NCBI GenBank assembly: GCA_023399375.1
Contig: JAEWPX010000110.1
Coordinates: forward strand, 76,127 to 140,126
Reading direction: 5' to 3'
Length of the DNA: 64,000 nt
Origin: Pseudomonadota bacterium
GTDB taxonomy: Bacteria > Desulfobacterota > Desulfovibrionia > Desulfovibrionales > Desulfovibrionaceae
In this document: piece after piece, positions 54,235 through 62,701 of the stretch
How positions within the stretch are numbered: the first letter of the stretch is position 1
Layout of the letters: the number at the start of each line of letters is the position of its first letter
Position numbers and translations under genes: made by a program
The notes under the pieces: model-generated
Databases searched by the model: none
Seen by the model: only the letters and a program-made list of their open reading frames with translations
What the model was told of the DNA's origin: nothing

Positions 54235-55354
54235 CGGGCGCGCCACCCTTGCCGCCCGCAACCGCCGGGACGGTCCGTCCCGCTCCCGTACCGGCCATTT
54301 CGTCCTGGCCTGCGCGCTGTGCGGCCTGTGCCTGCTCGGGGCCGCCTGCAACGGCGACGGCAACGATGCGCCCCCCCCGCAGCATGCCGACTTCGCGCCC
54401 ACGGACGTCTTTTCCCGGCGCGCCCCCAAACCGGCCCGCACAGCCACGGCGCGAAAACTCCTGGTGGTCGGCGACTCACTCTCCATCAGCCTCGGCGAAC
54501 AGCTCGAACGTGCCCTCGCCGGCACGCCCGGCCTCGATTTCAGCCGCGACGGCACAAAGTCCACGGGCCTGACCCGCCCCGAACTGCTCGACTGGCCGGC
54601 CCGCCTGCGCGAACGCGTGGCCCGGGAAACCCCGGACATCGTGGTCATCATGCTCGGGGCCAACGACGTCATGCCCGTGGAGGGCACGGACGGCTCCCGC
54701 ATCTATTTCGAAAACCCGGCCTGGGCCGCAGCGTACGCGGCCAAGGCCAAAGAGCTGGTGGAAATCTGCCGTGCGGCCAACCCGGACGTGCGCATCTACT
54801 GGATCGGCGTGCCGTCCATGGGCGAGGCGTCGCTGGCGGTCGGGGCCAAGCAGGTCAACGCGGCCCTGTCCGGCATGTGCGCCGCCACGGGCGGCTGCCG
54901 CTTCGTGGACACGCAGGCCCCCTTCTCCGACCCCTCGGGCCGTTTCACCCGCCACGGCCGCGACGCGGCGACCGGCGACGCAGTGCTCTTGCGCACGCCC
55001 GACGGCGTGCACATGACCGACAGCGGCGCGAAGCTGCTCGCGGGCGTGGCCATGGCCGCCGTGGCCGCCGGCGAGAAGCTGCCCCCGAGCGCCGGCGCGG
55101 ACGAACTGCGCGCCTACGCCCGGGACCTGCGCCCCCTGGCCGAGGCAACGCCGGAACCGGTCCGGGAACCGCCCGTCACCAAAGCCAAACCCAGCGGCAA
55201 GACCTATGCCGTCAAAAAAGGCGACACCATCCTCGGCATCGCCCGCAAGCTCGGCGTGCCCGCGGCCGACCTGGCCGCGTGCAACCCCAGCGTGGATTCC
55301 ACCCGCCTGTCGCTTGGGCAGGAGCTGCGCATCCCGCTCAAACGCAAACGCTAG
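54209..55354 (+). CDS. DUF459-type SGNH hydrolase with C-terminal LysM, lipoprotein, copy 3
   Basis: 381 residues. An Arg-rich N-terminus precedes a lipobox (LLGAAC, about residue 47), so an envelope lipoprotein. SGNH blocks: KLLVVGDSLSISLGE (Ser), VVIMLGANDVMP (Asn), TPDGVHMTDSG (Asp-x-x-His). Then a linker and one LysM domain (KTYAVKKGDTILGIARKLGVPAADLAACN ... LSLGQELRIPLKR) for peptidoglycan binding. The LysM makes a cell-wall substrate likely. Overlaps copy 2 by 26 nt. Confidence 0.88.
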   Translation: MPLPCAPRNGRATLAARNRRDGPSRSRTGHFVLACALCGLCLLGAACNGDGNDAPPPQHADFAPTDVFSRRAPKPARTATARKLLVVGDSLSISLGEQLERALAGTPGLDFSRDGTKSTGLTRPELLDWPARLRERVARETPDIVVIMLGANDVMPVEGTDGSRIYFENPAWAAAYAAKAKELVEICRAANPDVRIYWIGVPSMGEASLAVGAKQVNAALSGMCAATGGCRFVDTQAPFSDPSGRFTRHGRDAATGDAVLLRTPDGVHMTDSGAKLLAGVAMAAVAAGEKLPPSAGADELRAYARDLRPLAEATPEPVREPPVTKAKPSGKTYAVKKGDTILGIARKLGVPAADLAACNPSVDSTRLSLGQELRIPLKRKR

Positions 55355-55454
55355 CGTTGCGCCCTTCACAAAATACGCCGGTATTATCCCGGGCAAAAGA
55401 GTGCCGCGTTTACTTCGTCCTCGAAAAAAGATCGACCTTCTTCGCGAACACTAC

Positions 55455-58400
55455 CTAGCCGGCCCGAGGCGCGGGGTCTGAAGGCTGCGCGCTGGCTTCG
55501 CCGGCTAGATGCGCCCGTATGACCGCGAGCAACGCCTCATGGTCCACGGGCTTGGCGAGATAGCCGTCCATGCCCGCGGCGAGCAGCGCCTCGCGGTCTC
55601 CGGCCATGGCATGGGCCGTCAGGGCGATGATCGGAATGCGCCGCCGCCCTTCCTGTGACGCGGCCTCGCGGATGGCGCGCGCCGCTTCCACGCCGTCGAG
55701 CACCGGCAAGCCGACGTCCATCAGGATGAGGTCAGGCTGGTAGCCTTTGGCCAGTTCCACGGCCTCCCCGCCATCCTTGGCCACGAGCACGCTGTGGCCG
55801 TCTTTTTCCAGGATGCGCCGCACGGCCAGGGCGCTGATCGCGTCGTCCTCGGCCACAAGCAGGCGTCGGCCGGACACAATGGCCGTTTCGGAAGTACGCG
55901 CGCGGACCGGTCTTTCTTCAGGGAGTTCGCCGTGTACGAGCGGCAGGGCGCACACGCAGCGCGTGCCTGCGCCGATCTCGCTTTCCATGGTCACGGCCCC
56001 GCCCATGAGTCCGACAAGCCGGCGCACGATGGCGAGCCCCAGGCCCGCGCCCTGGAAGCGCCTTGAAAAGGAGCGCTCCACCTGGTGGAAGGCTTCGAAC
56101 ACGGCATCCAGTTCCTCGGTAGGAATGCCGACGCCGGTGTCGGCCACGGTGAAAAGGACGCTCCCCGCACCCGATGCGTCCGTGGGCGCAGCCCAGACCG
56201 TCAGACGCACCCCGCCCTGGCGCGTGAATTTCACGGCGTTGCCCGCGAGATTGTAGAGGATCTGCCGCACACGGCCCTCATCGCCGCAAAGCGCGTCCGG
56301 AACGCCGGCATCTACGACGACGTCCCAGTACAACCCCGCCTCCAGGCAGGCCGGCTTGAAGGCGGCCGTGACCGCGGCCAGCAGGTCGGAGAGGCGAAAC
56401 GACTCGTTCTCGAGGCCGAGCTTGCCCGACTCCACGCGCGAGAGGTCCAGGATGTCGCTTAAAAGGCGCGTCAGGCGGCGACAGGAGAGCAGCGCGGCGT
56501 CCACGTATTGTCGTTGTTCCCCGGTCAGCGCCGTGGCTGCCAGCAGTTGGGCCATGCCTTGGATGCCGTTTAAGGGAGTGCGCAGTTCGTGGCTCATGTT
56601 GGCCAGAAACTCGCTTTTCACCCGGCTGGCCGTTTCCGCCGCCTCCTTGGCCGCAAGCAGCGCGGTCGCGTCGCGACGCCTGGCGACCATGCGCCAAACC
56701 GTGTCCATGAGCAGCGCGGCGAAATGGATGTCCGACTCCCCGTACGCTTCGGGCTTGCCGACAAGGACCAAGAGCGCGGCCACAGCATCCCCGGCCACTG
56801 CGGGCACGCACAAAGCCTGGCCGGCTGTCCCGTCCTCACCTGCTCCCGGCACGATCACGGGACGGCGCAGGCGCACCGCTTCCAGCCATTGCCCCAGCGC
56901 TTCCAGGTCCTGGGGCCCGCCTTCCCAGAGCCCCCGGCAGGCTGCCTCGCCGCACGTGGCGGCAAGCAGCAGCCCGCCGTCCGTTTCGCCGCGCACGAAC
57001 AGGCAGCCGTAGCGGCTTTCGGTCAACCGTCCGGCCTGGGCCGCAGCATGGGTGAACAACGCCTCGAGGGAGGCCGCCTCCATCTGCGTGACCGCGAAGA
57101 GGCTTTTCATCCGGATCTCGTTGGCGCGCACCTGCTCATCTTTGCGCCTGCGGTCCGTGACGTCGCGGAAAAACACCATTGCGCCGGCATTGTCGTCCCA
57201 ATCCACCGGCACGGAGGCCAGTTCGGCGATAAAAGGCTTCCCGTCAAGCCGCAGCAAGGCATACTCTTGGAGCGGAACCGAGAGTCTTTCCTCATTGACG
57301 CGGCGGATGCGCTGCCTAACCATATCGCGGGCGTCGGGGGCGACCCGTTCCAGTACGGGCGTGCCGAGCAGTCCGCCCGGGGCCGGCACGCCGAAGAGCC
57401 GCCGCGCGCTGGGGTTGACATAGGCGAAAACGCCCCGCGTTTGCACGATAATGCCGTACGGAGCATTTTCCACAAGCAGGCGGAAGCGTTTCTCGCTCTC
57501 GGACAGACGATGCAGCGCCTCCTGACGGTCCGTGACGTCCATGATGATGGAATAGAGCAGGATGCGGTCGTCGAGCAGGATCGGACCTGAATAGACGTTC
57601 ACGTCGCGAATGCGGCCGTCGGCAAGCCTATGCCGGAACTCGAACGTACGTTTGCGGCCGCTTTGCGCGTCCGCCATGGCCGTGCGGACCTCCTCGGCCG
57701 ACTTGGTGTTGATGTCCGCCATGCGCCGTTGCCTGATCTCTTCGCGCGTCCAGCCGTAGTAGGCGCAGGCCGATGGGTTGGCATCCGCGACGGCTCCCGT
57801 TTCGGGATCGATCAACAGCATGGCGGCATGGTTGTTCTCGAAAAGGCTCTGATAGCGGGATTCGCTTTCGACAAGGCGGGAAAGCAGTCGGTTGCGCGCC
57901 AGACGGCGCACCAGCAACAGCCCCAGTGCAACCGTCAGCGGCGGATACAGGGCGAGCATCGGCAGGCCGACGGTATCCAGCGTTTCACGGGCGATGGGCG
58001 ACGGCAGCAGAAAAGTGCAGGCCAACACGAAGACGTGAAGCACGACGCCGAACGCCAGGAGATTCCAGGGGCTGAGGCCGGCCAGCTCCCTGCCGCCCCA
58101 GCGCCTCCAGGCCAGGCCGCAACAGCCGGAAACAACCGTCGTGGCCAGGCCCATGTAGACCCCAAGGCCACCCTGGACAAAGCGCAGCGACGCGGCCATG
58201 ACCATGGCCACGACCGTAGGCAGGACACCGAAAAATAGACCGGCCACGCCGAGAAGGATGGAGCGGGTGTCGAAGAACAGACCCGGCCGCAGCTCCCAGG
58301 GATTGAGCATCACGGCCATGGCCATGCCGCCGAGGCACAGCCCGGCAAGGGCGGGTTTTTGCCACGAAGGGCGCCCAATCTCCGCCCGCGTGAAGGAATC

Positions 58401-58478
58401 GTAGACGAACGCCAAGGCAACAAGCAGGGCGGCGTTGTTGACCAGTCCCAAAAACACGGTTTTGGAAATCGGCTCCAT
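55455..58478 (-). CDS. Membrane hybrid sensor histidine kinase (5TMR-PAS-PAS-GAF-HK-REC)
   Basis: 1007 residues from the ATG at 58478. Order: LytS-like 5TM region (1-200), PAS (about 215-335, ending [15 protein letters not shown]), PAS (about 340-460, ending [15 protein letters not shown]), GAF-like (480-620), HisKA with the phospho-His in [19 protein letters not shown], HATPase ([24 protein letters not shown]), then receiver ([29 protein letters not shown]). Ligand unknown. No partner regulator directly adjacent. Confidence 0.94.
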   Translation of the reverse strand: MEPISKTVFLGLVNNAALLVALAFVYDSFTRAEIGRPSWQKPALAGLCLGGMAMAVMLNPWELRPGLFFDTRSILLGVAGLFFGVLPTVVAMVMAASLRFVQGGLGVYMGLATTVVSGCCGLAWRRWGGRELAGLSPWNLLAFGVVLHVFVLACTFLLPSPIARETLDTVGLPMLALYPPLTVALGLLLVRRLARNRLLSRLVESESRYQSLFENNHAAMLLIDPETGAVADANPSACAYYGWTREEIRQRRMADINTKSAEEVRTAMADAQSGRKRTFEFRHRLADGRIRDVNVYSGPILLDDRILLYSIIMDVTDRQEALHRLSESEKRFRLLVENAPYGIIVQTRGVFAYVNPSARRLFGVPAPGGLLGTPVLERVAPDARDMVRQRIRRVNEERLSVPLQEYALLRLDGKPFIAELASVPVDWDDNAGAMVFFRDVTDRRRKDEQVRANEIRMKSLFAVTQMEAASLEALFTHAAAQAGRLTESRYGCLFVRGETDGGLLLAATCGEAACRGLWEGGPQDLEALGQWLEAVRLRRPVIVPGAGEDGTAGQALCVPAVAGDAVAALLVLVGKPEAYGESDIHFAALLMDTVWRMVARRRDATALLAAKEAAETASRVKSEFLANMSHELRTPLNGIQGMAQLLAATALTGEQRQYVDAALLSCRRLTRLLSDILDLSRVESGKLGLENESFRLSDLLAAVTAAFKPACLEAGLYWDVVVDAGVPDALCGDEGRVRQILYNLAGNAVKFTRQGGVRLTVWAAPTDASGAGSVLFTVADTGVGIPTEELDAVFEAFHQVERSFSRRFQGAGLGLAIVRRLVGLMGGAVTMESEIGAGTRCVCALPLVHGELPEERPVRARTSETAIVSGRRLLVAEDDAISALAVRRILEKDGHSVLVAKDGGEAVELAKGYQPDLILMDVGLPVLDGVEAARAIREAASQEGRRRIPIIALTAHAMAGDREALLAAGMDGYLAKPVDHEALLAVIRAHLAGEASAQPSDPAPRAG

Positions 58479-58540
58479 GACGATGCCCGTCCTCTGACGC
58501 CGCCCGAGGCAATCCGGGAGCAAGGGTTGCTTTCCGCAAG

Positions 58541-58559
58541 GTCACACCGCCAGTGTGAC
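58541..58559. promoter_or_regulatory. Operator-like palindrome upstream of the hybrid kinase
   Basis: GTCACAC-cgcca-GTGTGAC, a perfect 7-bp dyad with a 5-bp centre, about 63 bp upstream of the hybrid-kinase ATG (58478, minus strand). Could be a regulator site or a leader hairpin. The half-sites are in inverse orientation to the CRP/FNR type. Confidence 0.5.
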
Positions 58560-58596
58560 AAAACCTACCAGCGACTCCCGATAAACAAAAGCCGAA

Positions 58597-58634
58597 GTCC
58601 GCGTTTTCGCCGCCGGCAAGAAAAAAACGCGGAC
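58597..58634 (-). terminator. Hairpin after the sigma-54 response regulator gene
   Basis: gtccgcgtttt (58597-58607) pairs with aaaacgcggac (58624-58634), an 11-bp stem with a 16-nt loop. The minus-strand T run falls at the loop edge rather than after the stem, so intrinsic termination is possible but not typical. Confidence 0.5.
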
Positions 58635-58676
58635 ATGGCTACGCCCGGGGCGCTCGGCGCGACAGCCGTCGCGGCC

Positions 58677-60044
58677 TCAATCCTCCCCGTACTTCTTGAG
58701 CTTTTTATGAAGGGTCGCCCGCGTGATACCAAGCACCCGGGCGGCCTCGCTCTTGTTGCCGTTGCAGGAATCGAGCGTGGCCAGGATGACCTCGCGCTCG
58801 ACGTCATCGAGGGGCCGCCCGGCAAGCCCCGCGCTTCCCCCTTCCGCCGGGGCCGCCAAGGCCGGAGCCGCCATCCGCGCGTCGCACAGGGGCAGCTCGC
58901 GCTCGGTGACATATTCGCCGACGGAGAGGATCACGGCCCTTTCCACGGCGTTTTCCAGCTCGCGGACGTTGCCCGGCCAGGCGCAACGGACCAGATGGTC
59001 CATGGCCGCCGGCGTGAACCCCTTGATGCGCTTGCGGTTTTTCTCGGCGAAGCGGCCGAGGAAGAACTGAGCCAGAAGCGGGATGTCCTCGGCGCGCTCG
59101 CGAAGAGGCGGCACCGGCACGGACACGACGTTGAGGCGATAATAGAGGTCCTCGCGAAAACGCCCGGCCTCGACCTCTTTTTTGAGGTCGCGGTTGGTGG
59201 CGGCCAGGATGCGCACGTCGACGCCGATGGGCTTGTCGCCGCCCACGCGCTGGATCTCGCGCTCCTGGATGACGCGCAGGAGCTTGGCCTGGATGGGCTG
59301 GGCGATCTCGCCGATCTCGTCGAGAAAAATGGAGCCCTTGTCCGCGGCCATGAACCGGCCTTCGCGGCGGCGTTCGGCTCCGGTGAAGGCCCCTTTTTCG
59401 TGGCCGAACAGCTCCGATTCGAGCAGTGTTTCGCTGAGCGCCGCGCAGTTGACGGCGACAAGCGGCCCGGACGAACGGGAGCTTCCCGCGTGGATGGCCC
59501 GGGCCACGAGCTCCTTGCCGGTGCCGGATTCGCCCGTGATGAGCACCGTGGCCTCGGTGGGGGCGACCATGCCGATCAGCGTAAAAAGCTCGCGCATGGC
59601 CCGGCTTGCGCCGATGATCTCCGGCCCGGGCGGCGCGTCGGCCAGCTTGCGGCGCAGGGTCTCGTTCTCGGCGGCGAGTCGCATGTGGTCCAGAGCCCGA
59701 TTGAGCGTCAGGTGCAGCACGTCGAGATCGAGGGGCTTGGTCAGGTAGTCGTAGGCTCCGGTCTTGAGCGCCGCCACGGCCGTTTCCACCGAGGAATAGG
59801 CCGTCATGATGATGACCGGCACGGCCGGGTTGAAGGCGCTTATGCGCGAAAGCGCCTCCATGCCGCCCATGCCGGCCATGCGCACGTCGAGCAGCACGGC
59901 GTCGTAGGCCTTGGCGCGCACCATTTCCACGGCGCTCTCGCCATCGGTCGCGCCTTCCGGCGCATAACCCCAGCCGGAAAGCACGGTGCGCAGCATGGAC
60001 AGGTGTCCGGCGTCGTCGTCAACCACGAGTATTTTCGCCTGCAT
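58677..60044 (-). CDS. Sigma-54-dependent response regulator, ZraR/NtrC family
   Basis: 455 residues from the ATG at 60044. Receiver with acceptor Asp53 (VLLDVRM); AAA+ domain with Walker A GESGTGKE (171-178), the sigma-54-contacting GAFTGA (218-223), DEIGEIAQPIQAKLLRVIQE; C-terminal Fis HTH (NKSEAARVLGITRATLHKKLKKYGED). Activates sigma-54 promoters on phosphorylation. It overlaps the kinase gene by 26 nt. A near-consensus sigma-54 promoter lies on the other side of the kinase, in front of the DUF2318 gene. Confidence 0.95.
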   Translation of the reverse strand: MQAKILVVDDDAGHLSMLRTVLSGWGYAPEGATDGESAVEMVRAKAYDAVLLDVRMAGMGGMEALSRISAFNPAVPVIIMTAYSSVETAVAALKTGAYDYLTKPLDLDVLHLTLNRALDHMRLAAENETLRRKLADAPPGPEIIGASRAMRELFTLIGMVAPTEATVLITGESGTGKELVARAIHAGSSRSSGPLVAVNCAALSETLLESELFGHEKGAFTGAERRREGRFMAADKGSIFLDEIGEIAQPIQAKLLRVIQEREIQRVGGDKPIGVDVRILAATNRDLKKEVEAGRFREDLYYRLNVVSVPVPPLRERAEDIPLLAQFFLGRFAEKNRKRIKGFTPAAMDHLVRCAWPGNVRELENAVERAVILSVGEYVTERELPLCDARMAAPALAAPAEGGSAGLAGRPLDDVEREVILATLDSCNGNKSEAARVLGITRATLHKKLKKYGED

Positions 60045-61836
60045 CCTCGTCTCCGTTTGCCGTGTCCCCGCCCGCGACGGGCAGGAGGATCGTGGCCAGG
60101 GTGCCGCCTTCGGGCCGCGCCGCCAGCACGATCTCGCCGCCGTGGGCCACGACGATCTTGTGGGCGATGGGCAGCCCGAGCCCGGTGCCGTGGGCCTTGG
60201 TGGTATAATAGGGATCGAAGATCCGGTCCCGTTCGGCCGCGACGATGCCGCCGCCGTTGTCGGCCACGGACACGAAGGCACGTCCGTCCGGAGCCGTGCC
60301 CGTGGCCAGGCGCATGACGCCGCCCGTGCCCATGGCCTGGATGGCGTTGAGGCATAAATTGAGCAGGGCCTGGGACAGCCTGTCCGGATCGGCCATGAGC
60401 TCGGGGCCGTCGCCGACACCGTTCAGATCGACGGACACGCCGCGAGCCACGGCGTCGGGACGCGTCAGACGCGCGGCGTGGGCGGCGAGGTCGGACAGGC
60501 GCACCGGCCGACGCACGATGTCCGAAGGCCGCGCGAATTCGATCAATTCCGAAATGACGCGGTTTAAGCGGTCCACCTCGCGCACCATGACTTCGGCGGC
60601 CTGCCGGTCCTCGCTGCCCGGGGCGAACTTGCCCCCGAAATACGCCGCATAGCCGCGGATGGAACTCAGGGGATTGCGGATCTCGTGGGCCACGCCGGCG
60701 GCGAGATTGCCCACGGCGGCGAGCTTTTCGCGCCGCCGCACCTCGGCTTCCAGCCGCCTCACCTCGCGCAGGTCGCGCAGCACCACGAGCGCGCCGATGG
60801 TCGTGCCCTCTTCCGTGGCGACCGAGGAAACCGAGACGCCAAGGGGTGCGGGCGCGCCCTCGCCCAGGCGCATGTCCATCTCGCGCTCGCCGCCGTCGAT
60901 GGCGGCGAGCACCCCGGGCGGCAGCACGTCGTTGACGGGACGGCCAATGAGTCCGCCCGGCGCGACGCCGGCAAGCGCCTCGGCCGCGCCGTTGGCCATG
61001 GCCACCTTGCCGTCCGGCGACACGAGCAAAAGCCCCGCCGGCATGGCCGCCACCACTTCCGAGGCCAGCGCCGTGGTGTGGCGCAGCGCCCTGCGCTGCG
61101 CCCGGTAGCTCTGCGCCCAGAAAAGCGCTAGCACGCCGCCGAGGCCAAGAACCAGCAGCACCGCCGCCGTGGTCAGCGTGTTTTGCAAATCCGCCCGGCG
61201 CGCGGCCTCGATGGGGGCCACGTCGAGGCCGACGAAAATATCAAGGGGCACGCCGCGCAGATCGCGCCGGCCGCCAGGCTCGTCGCAGTCGTCGGTGCAA
61301 AAAAAGGCTTTGCCGCGCTGCTGCCCGTGGGGAAACATCATGCCCATGCCGTGGGGGCCACGCCCGCCGGGCGAAGGCACGAAACGGCGGTAGACCAGAA
61401 AGGATTGCCGCTTGTCGTCTTCCTCCCGGGCCAGCCGCCATTTTTCCGTGGTCCCGGGAGCAAGCTGCGCCATGACTTTGGGCGGAAAAAGCTCCTGCCC
61501 AATACGGCCGGCGTCGTTGTGGGCCACGATCTTGCCGTCGGCGTCGGTCACAGCGATGTAGAAGATGCCCGGCTGGTTGGCCATTTCCTCGAGCAGATGC
61601 TGCAGGCGCACCTCCGCGCCGAAGCCGCCACGCATGCCGGTGCGCGCGCCGGCTTCGAAGGACTTGATCAGCGCCGCGCCTTTTTCCAGCAAAAGCTGGG
61701 TCATGTACTGCTTTTCCCGGCCCAGGTCGATGACGGCCATGGCCACCACCACCGCCGCGAGGATGGCGGCCGCGCCGATGACCACAAGCGGCGACGACGC
61801 CCCGCCGAAGGGATTTTTTTTGCGAAAGGCCCACAT
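60019..61836 (-). CDS. Membrane sensor histidine kinase, ZraS-like, with metal-binding-type sensor insert
   Basis: 605 residues. TM1 about 17-36, periplasmic sensor 37-217, TM2 about 220-240, PAS (about 258-358), HisKA with phospho-His384 (AAGVAHEIRNPLSSIRGY), HATPase (LLNLCLNAIQAM; DNGGGI; GTGLGLPIAHKI). The sensor domain has an insert at 158-190 with His162, Met164, Met166, Met167, His170, Cys180 and Cys184, the residues expected of a soft or transition-metal site. Pairs with the sigma-54 regulator on the same transcript. Confidence 0.94.
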   Translation of the reverse strand: MWAFRKKNPFGGASSPLVVIGAAAILAAVVVAMAVIDLGREKQYMTQLLLEKGAALIKSFEAGARTGMRGGFGAEVRLQHLLEEMANQPGIFYIAVTDADGKIVAHNDAGRIGQELFPPKVMAQLAPGTTEKWRLAREEDDKRQSFLVYRRFVPSPGGRGPHGMGMMFPHGQQRGKAFFCTDDCDEPGGRRDLRGVPLDIFVGLDVAPIEAARRADLQNTLTTAAVLLVLGLGGVLALFWAQSYRAQRRALRHTTALASEVVAAMPAGLLLVSPDGKVAMANGAAEALAGVAPGGLIGRPVNDVLPPGVLAAIDGGEREMDMRLGEGAPAPLGVSVSSVATEEGTTIGALVVLRDLREVRRLEAEVRRREKLAAVGNLAAGVAHEIRNPLSSIRGYAAYFGGKFAPGSEDRQAAEVMVREVDRLNRVISELIEFARPSDIVRRPVRLSDLAAHAARLTRPDAVARGVSVDLNGVGDGPELMADPDRLSQALLNLCLNAIQAMGTGGVMRLATGTAPDGRAFVSVADNGGGIVAAERDRIFDPYYTTKAHGTGLGLPIAHKIVVAHGGEIVLAARPEGGTLATILLPVAGGDTANGDEDAGENTRG

Positions 61837-61862
61837 GTCGTTGTCCGTTGGGATGCGACGAT

Positions 61863-61901
61863 CTGTATCTTTTACATACAGTCCGTCTTATTTTCATACA
61901 G
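61863..61901. promoter_or_regulatory. Candidate enhancer (UAS) for the sigma-54 activator
   Basis: CTGTAT (61863-61868), 7 bp, ATACAG (61876-61881): a perfect 6-bp dyad. A third ATACAG follows at 61896-61901, exactly 20 bp (about two helical turns) after the second, within the shared context TTTTMCATACAG-like. Located about 150-190 bp upstream of the sigma-54 promoter, where NtrC-class activators bind. Confidence 0.55.
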
Positions 61902-62053
61902 CCAATGCGGCGCACTGTCCAGAAACGCGACGCCTGCCGCGCCTGCATCCTCTCCGGAAGGCGGCAGCAAGCGCCTTTGCATGGCCTATTCCATCCTTCC
62001 CCCGCTAGGCCACGTCGTGGGATCGCGCCCGGACGCAGCACCGCCCCTTGACG

Positions 62054-62070
62054 TTGGCATGTGCGTTGCT
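62054..62070 (+). promoter_or_regulatory. Sigma-54 (-24/-12) promoter
   Basis: TTGGCATGTGCGTTGCT at 62054-62070 matches the consensus TTGGCACG-N4-TTGCW at every position except C to T at the seventh. The GG (62056-62057) and GC (62068-62069) elements are 10 bp apart as required. Predicted start about 62081; the DUF2318 ATG is at 62180. Confidence 0.75.
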
Positions 62071-62179
62071 ACCTCCCTGCGACAAATCCATACTTACCAA
62101 GTAGCAATTTACTACCGCATCCCGACGGTCAGGCCCGAATTGACGGAAAGCAACCCTCAACCGCAAAGGAACCCACGTC

Positions 62180-62662
62180 ATGCCCCAATCCTCGAAACGT
62201 CCCTGGTCCGGCGTCGCCGCCCTGGCCCTTCTCCTCGCCCTGGTCGGGATCTTCAGCCTGCCTGTCCCGGCATCCGCCCTGTTCGGGATATTCTCCGACG
62301 CCAAAACCCTTTCGCCCCAAGGCGACGCCGTGACCATTCCCCTTTCCGACGTGTCCGACGGCAAGGCGCATTTCTATGTGGTCAGCGCCGGGGGCAAGGA
62401 GATCAAGTTCTTCGCGGTCAAAAGCGCCGACGGCAAGGTGCGTACGGCGTTCGACGCCTGCGACGTCTGCTTTCCCGAGAAAAAGGGCTACCGCCAGGAC
62501 GGCGAATTCATGGTCTGCGTCAACTGCGGCCGCCGCTTCCACGTGAGCAAGATCGGCGAGGTCCACGGCGGCTGCAATCCGGCTCCGCTGGCGGCGGAGA
62601 CGTCGGGCGATGCGCTGCGCGTGTCCATGGCGACCCTGGCCGCCGGCGCGCGCTTTTTCTAG
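62180..62662 (+). CDS. DUF2318 domain exported protein (Cj1660-like)
   Basis: 160 residues. Sec signal peptide (about 10-33), AAAGGA at good spacing before the ATG. DUF2318 core: Cys94-x2-Cys97 (ACDVCFPEKKGY), Cys113-x2-Cys116 (MVCVNCGRRF), His121 and Cys132 (GGCNP), a metal or redox cluster. In Campylobacter and Yersinia this family is part of P19/Fet iron systems, next to FtsX-type permeases, an ABC ATPase and thioredoxins. Here P19 and FTR1 are not upstream. Confidence 0.9.
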   Translation: MPQSSKRPWSGVAALALLLALVGIFSLPVPASALFGIFSDAKTLSPQGDAVTIPLSDVSDGKAHFYVVSAGGKEIKFFAVKSADGKVRTAFDACDVCFPEKKGYRQDGEFMVCVNCGRRFHVSKIGEVHGGCNPAPLAAETSGDALRVSMATLAAGARFF

Positions 62663-62701
62663 GCCCCTGCCCTCCGCAACCGCCCGAGCAAGGAGCCCGG
62701 C

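Larger units (their letters stand above)
61837..62179. other. 343-nt divergent intergenic region
   Basis: Between the minus-strand ZraS-like gene and the plus-strand DUF2318 gene. Contains no ORF of interest. It holds an AT-rich segment with a CTGTAT/ATACAG dyad and a third half-site (61863-61901), a GC-rich middle, and a sigma-54-like promoter (62054-62070). Confidence 0.9.

Noticed and set aside
52037..55354. Genomic island integrated at the tRNA
   Set aside because: No integrase, no attachment-site duplicate of the tRNA 3' end downstream, and base composition looks like the surroundings. The terminator next to the tRNA is ordinary.
58597..58634. Riboswitch or sRNA between the hybrid kinase and regulator genes
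   Set aside because: Only a simple hairpin is seen, consistent with transcript 3' end structure.
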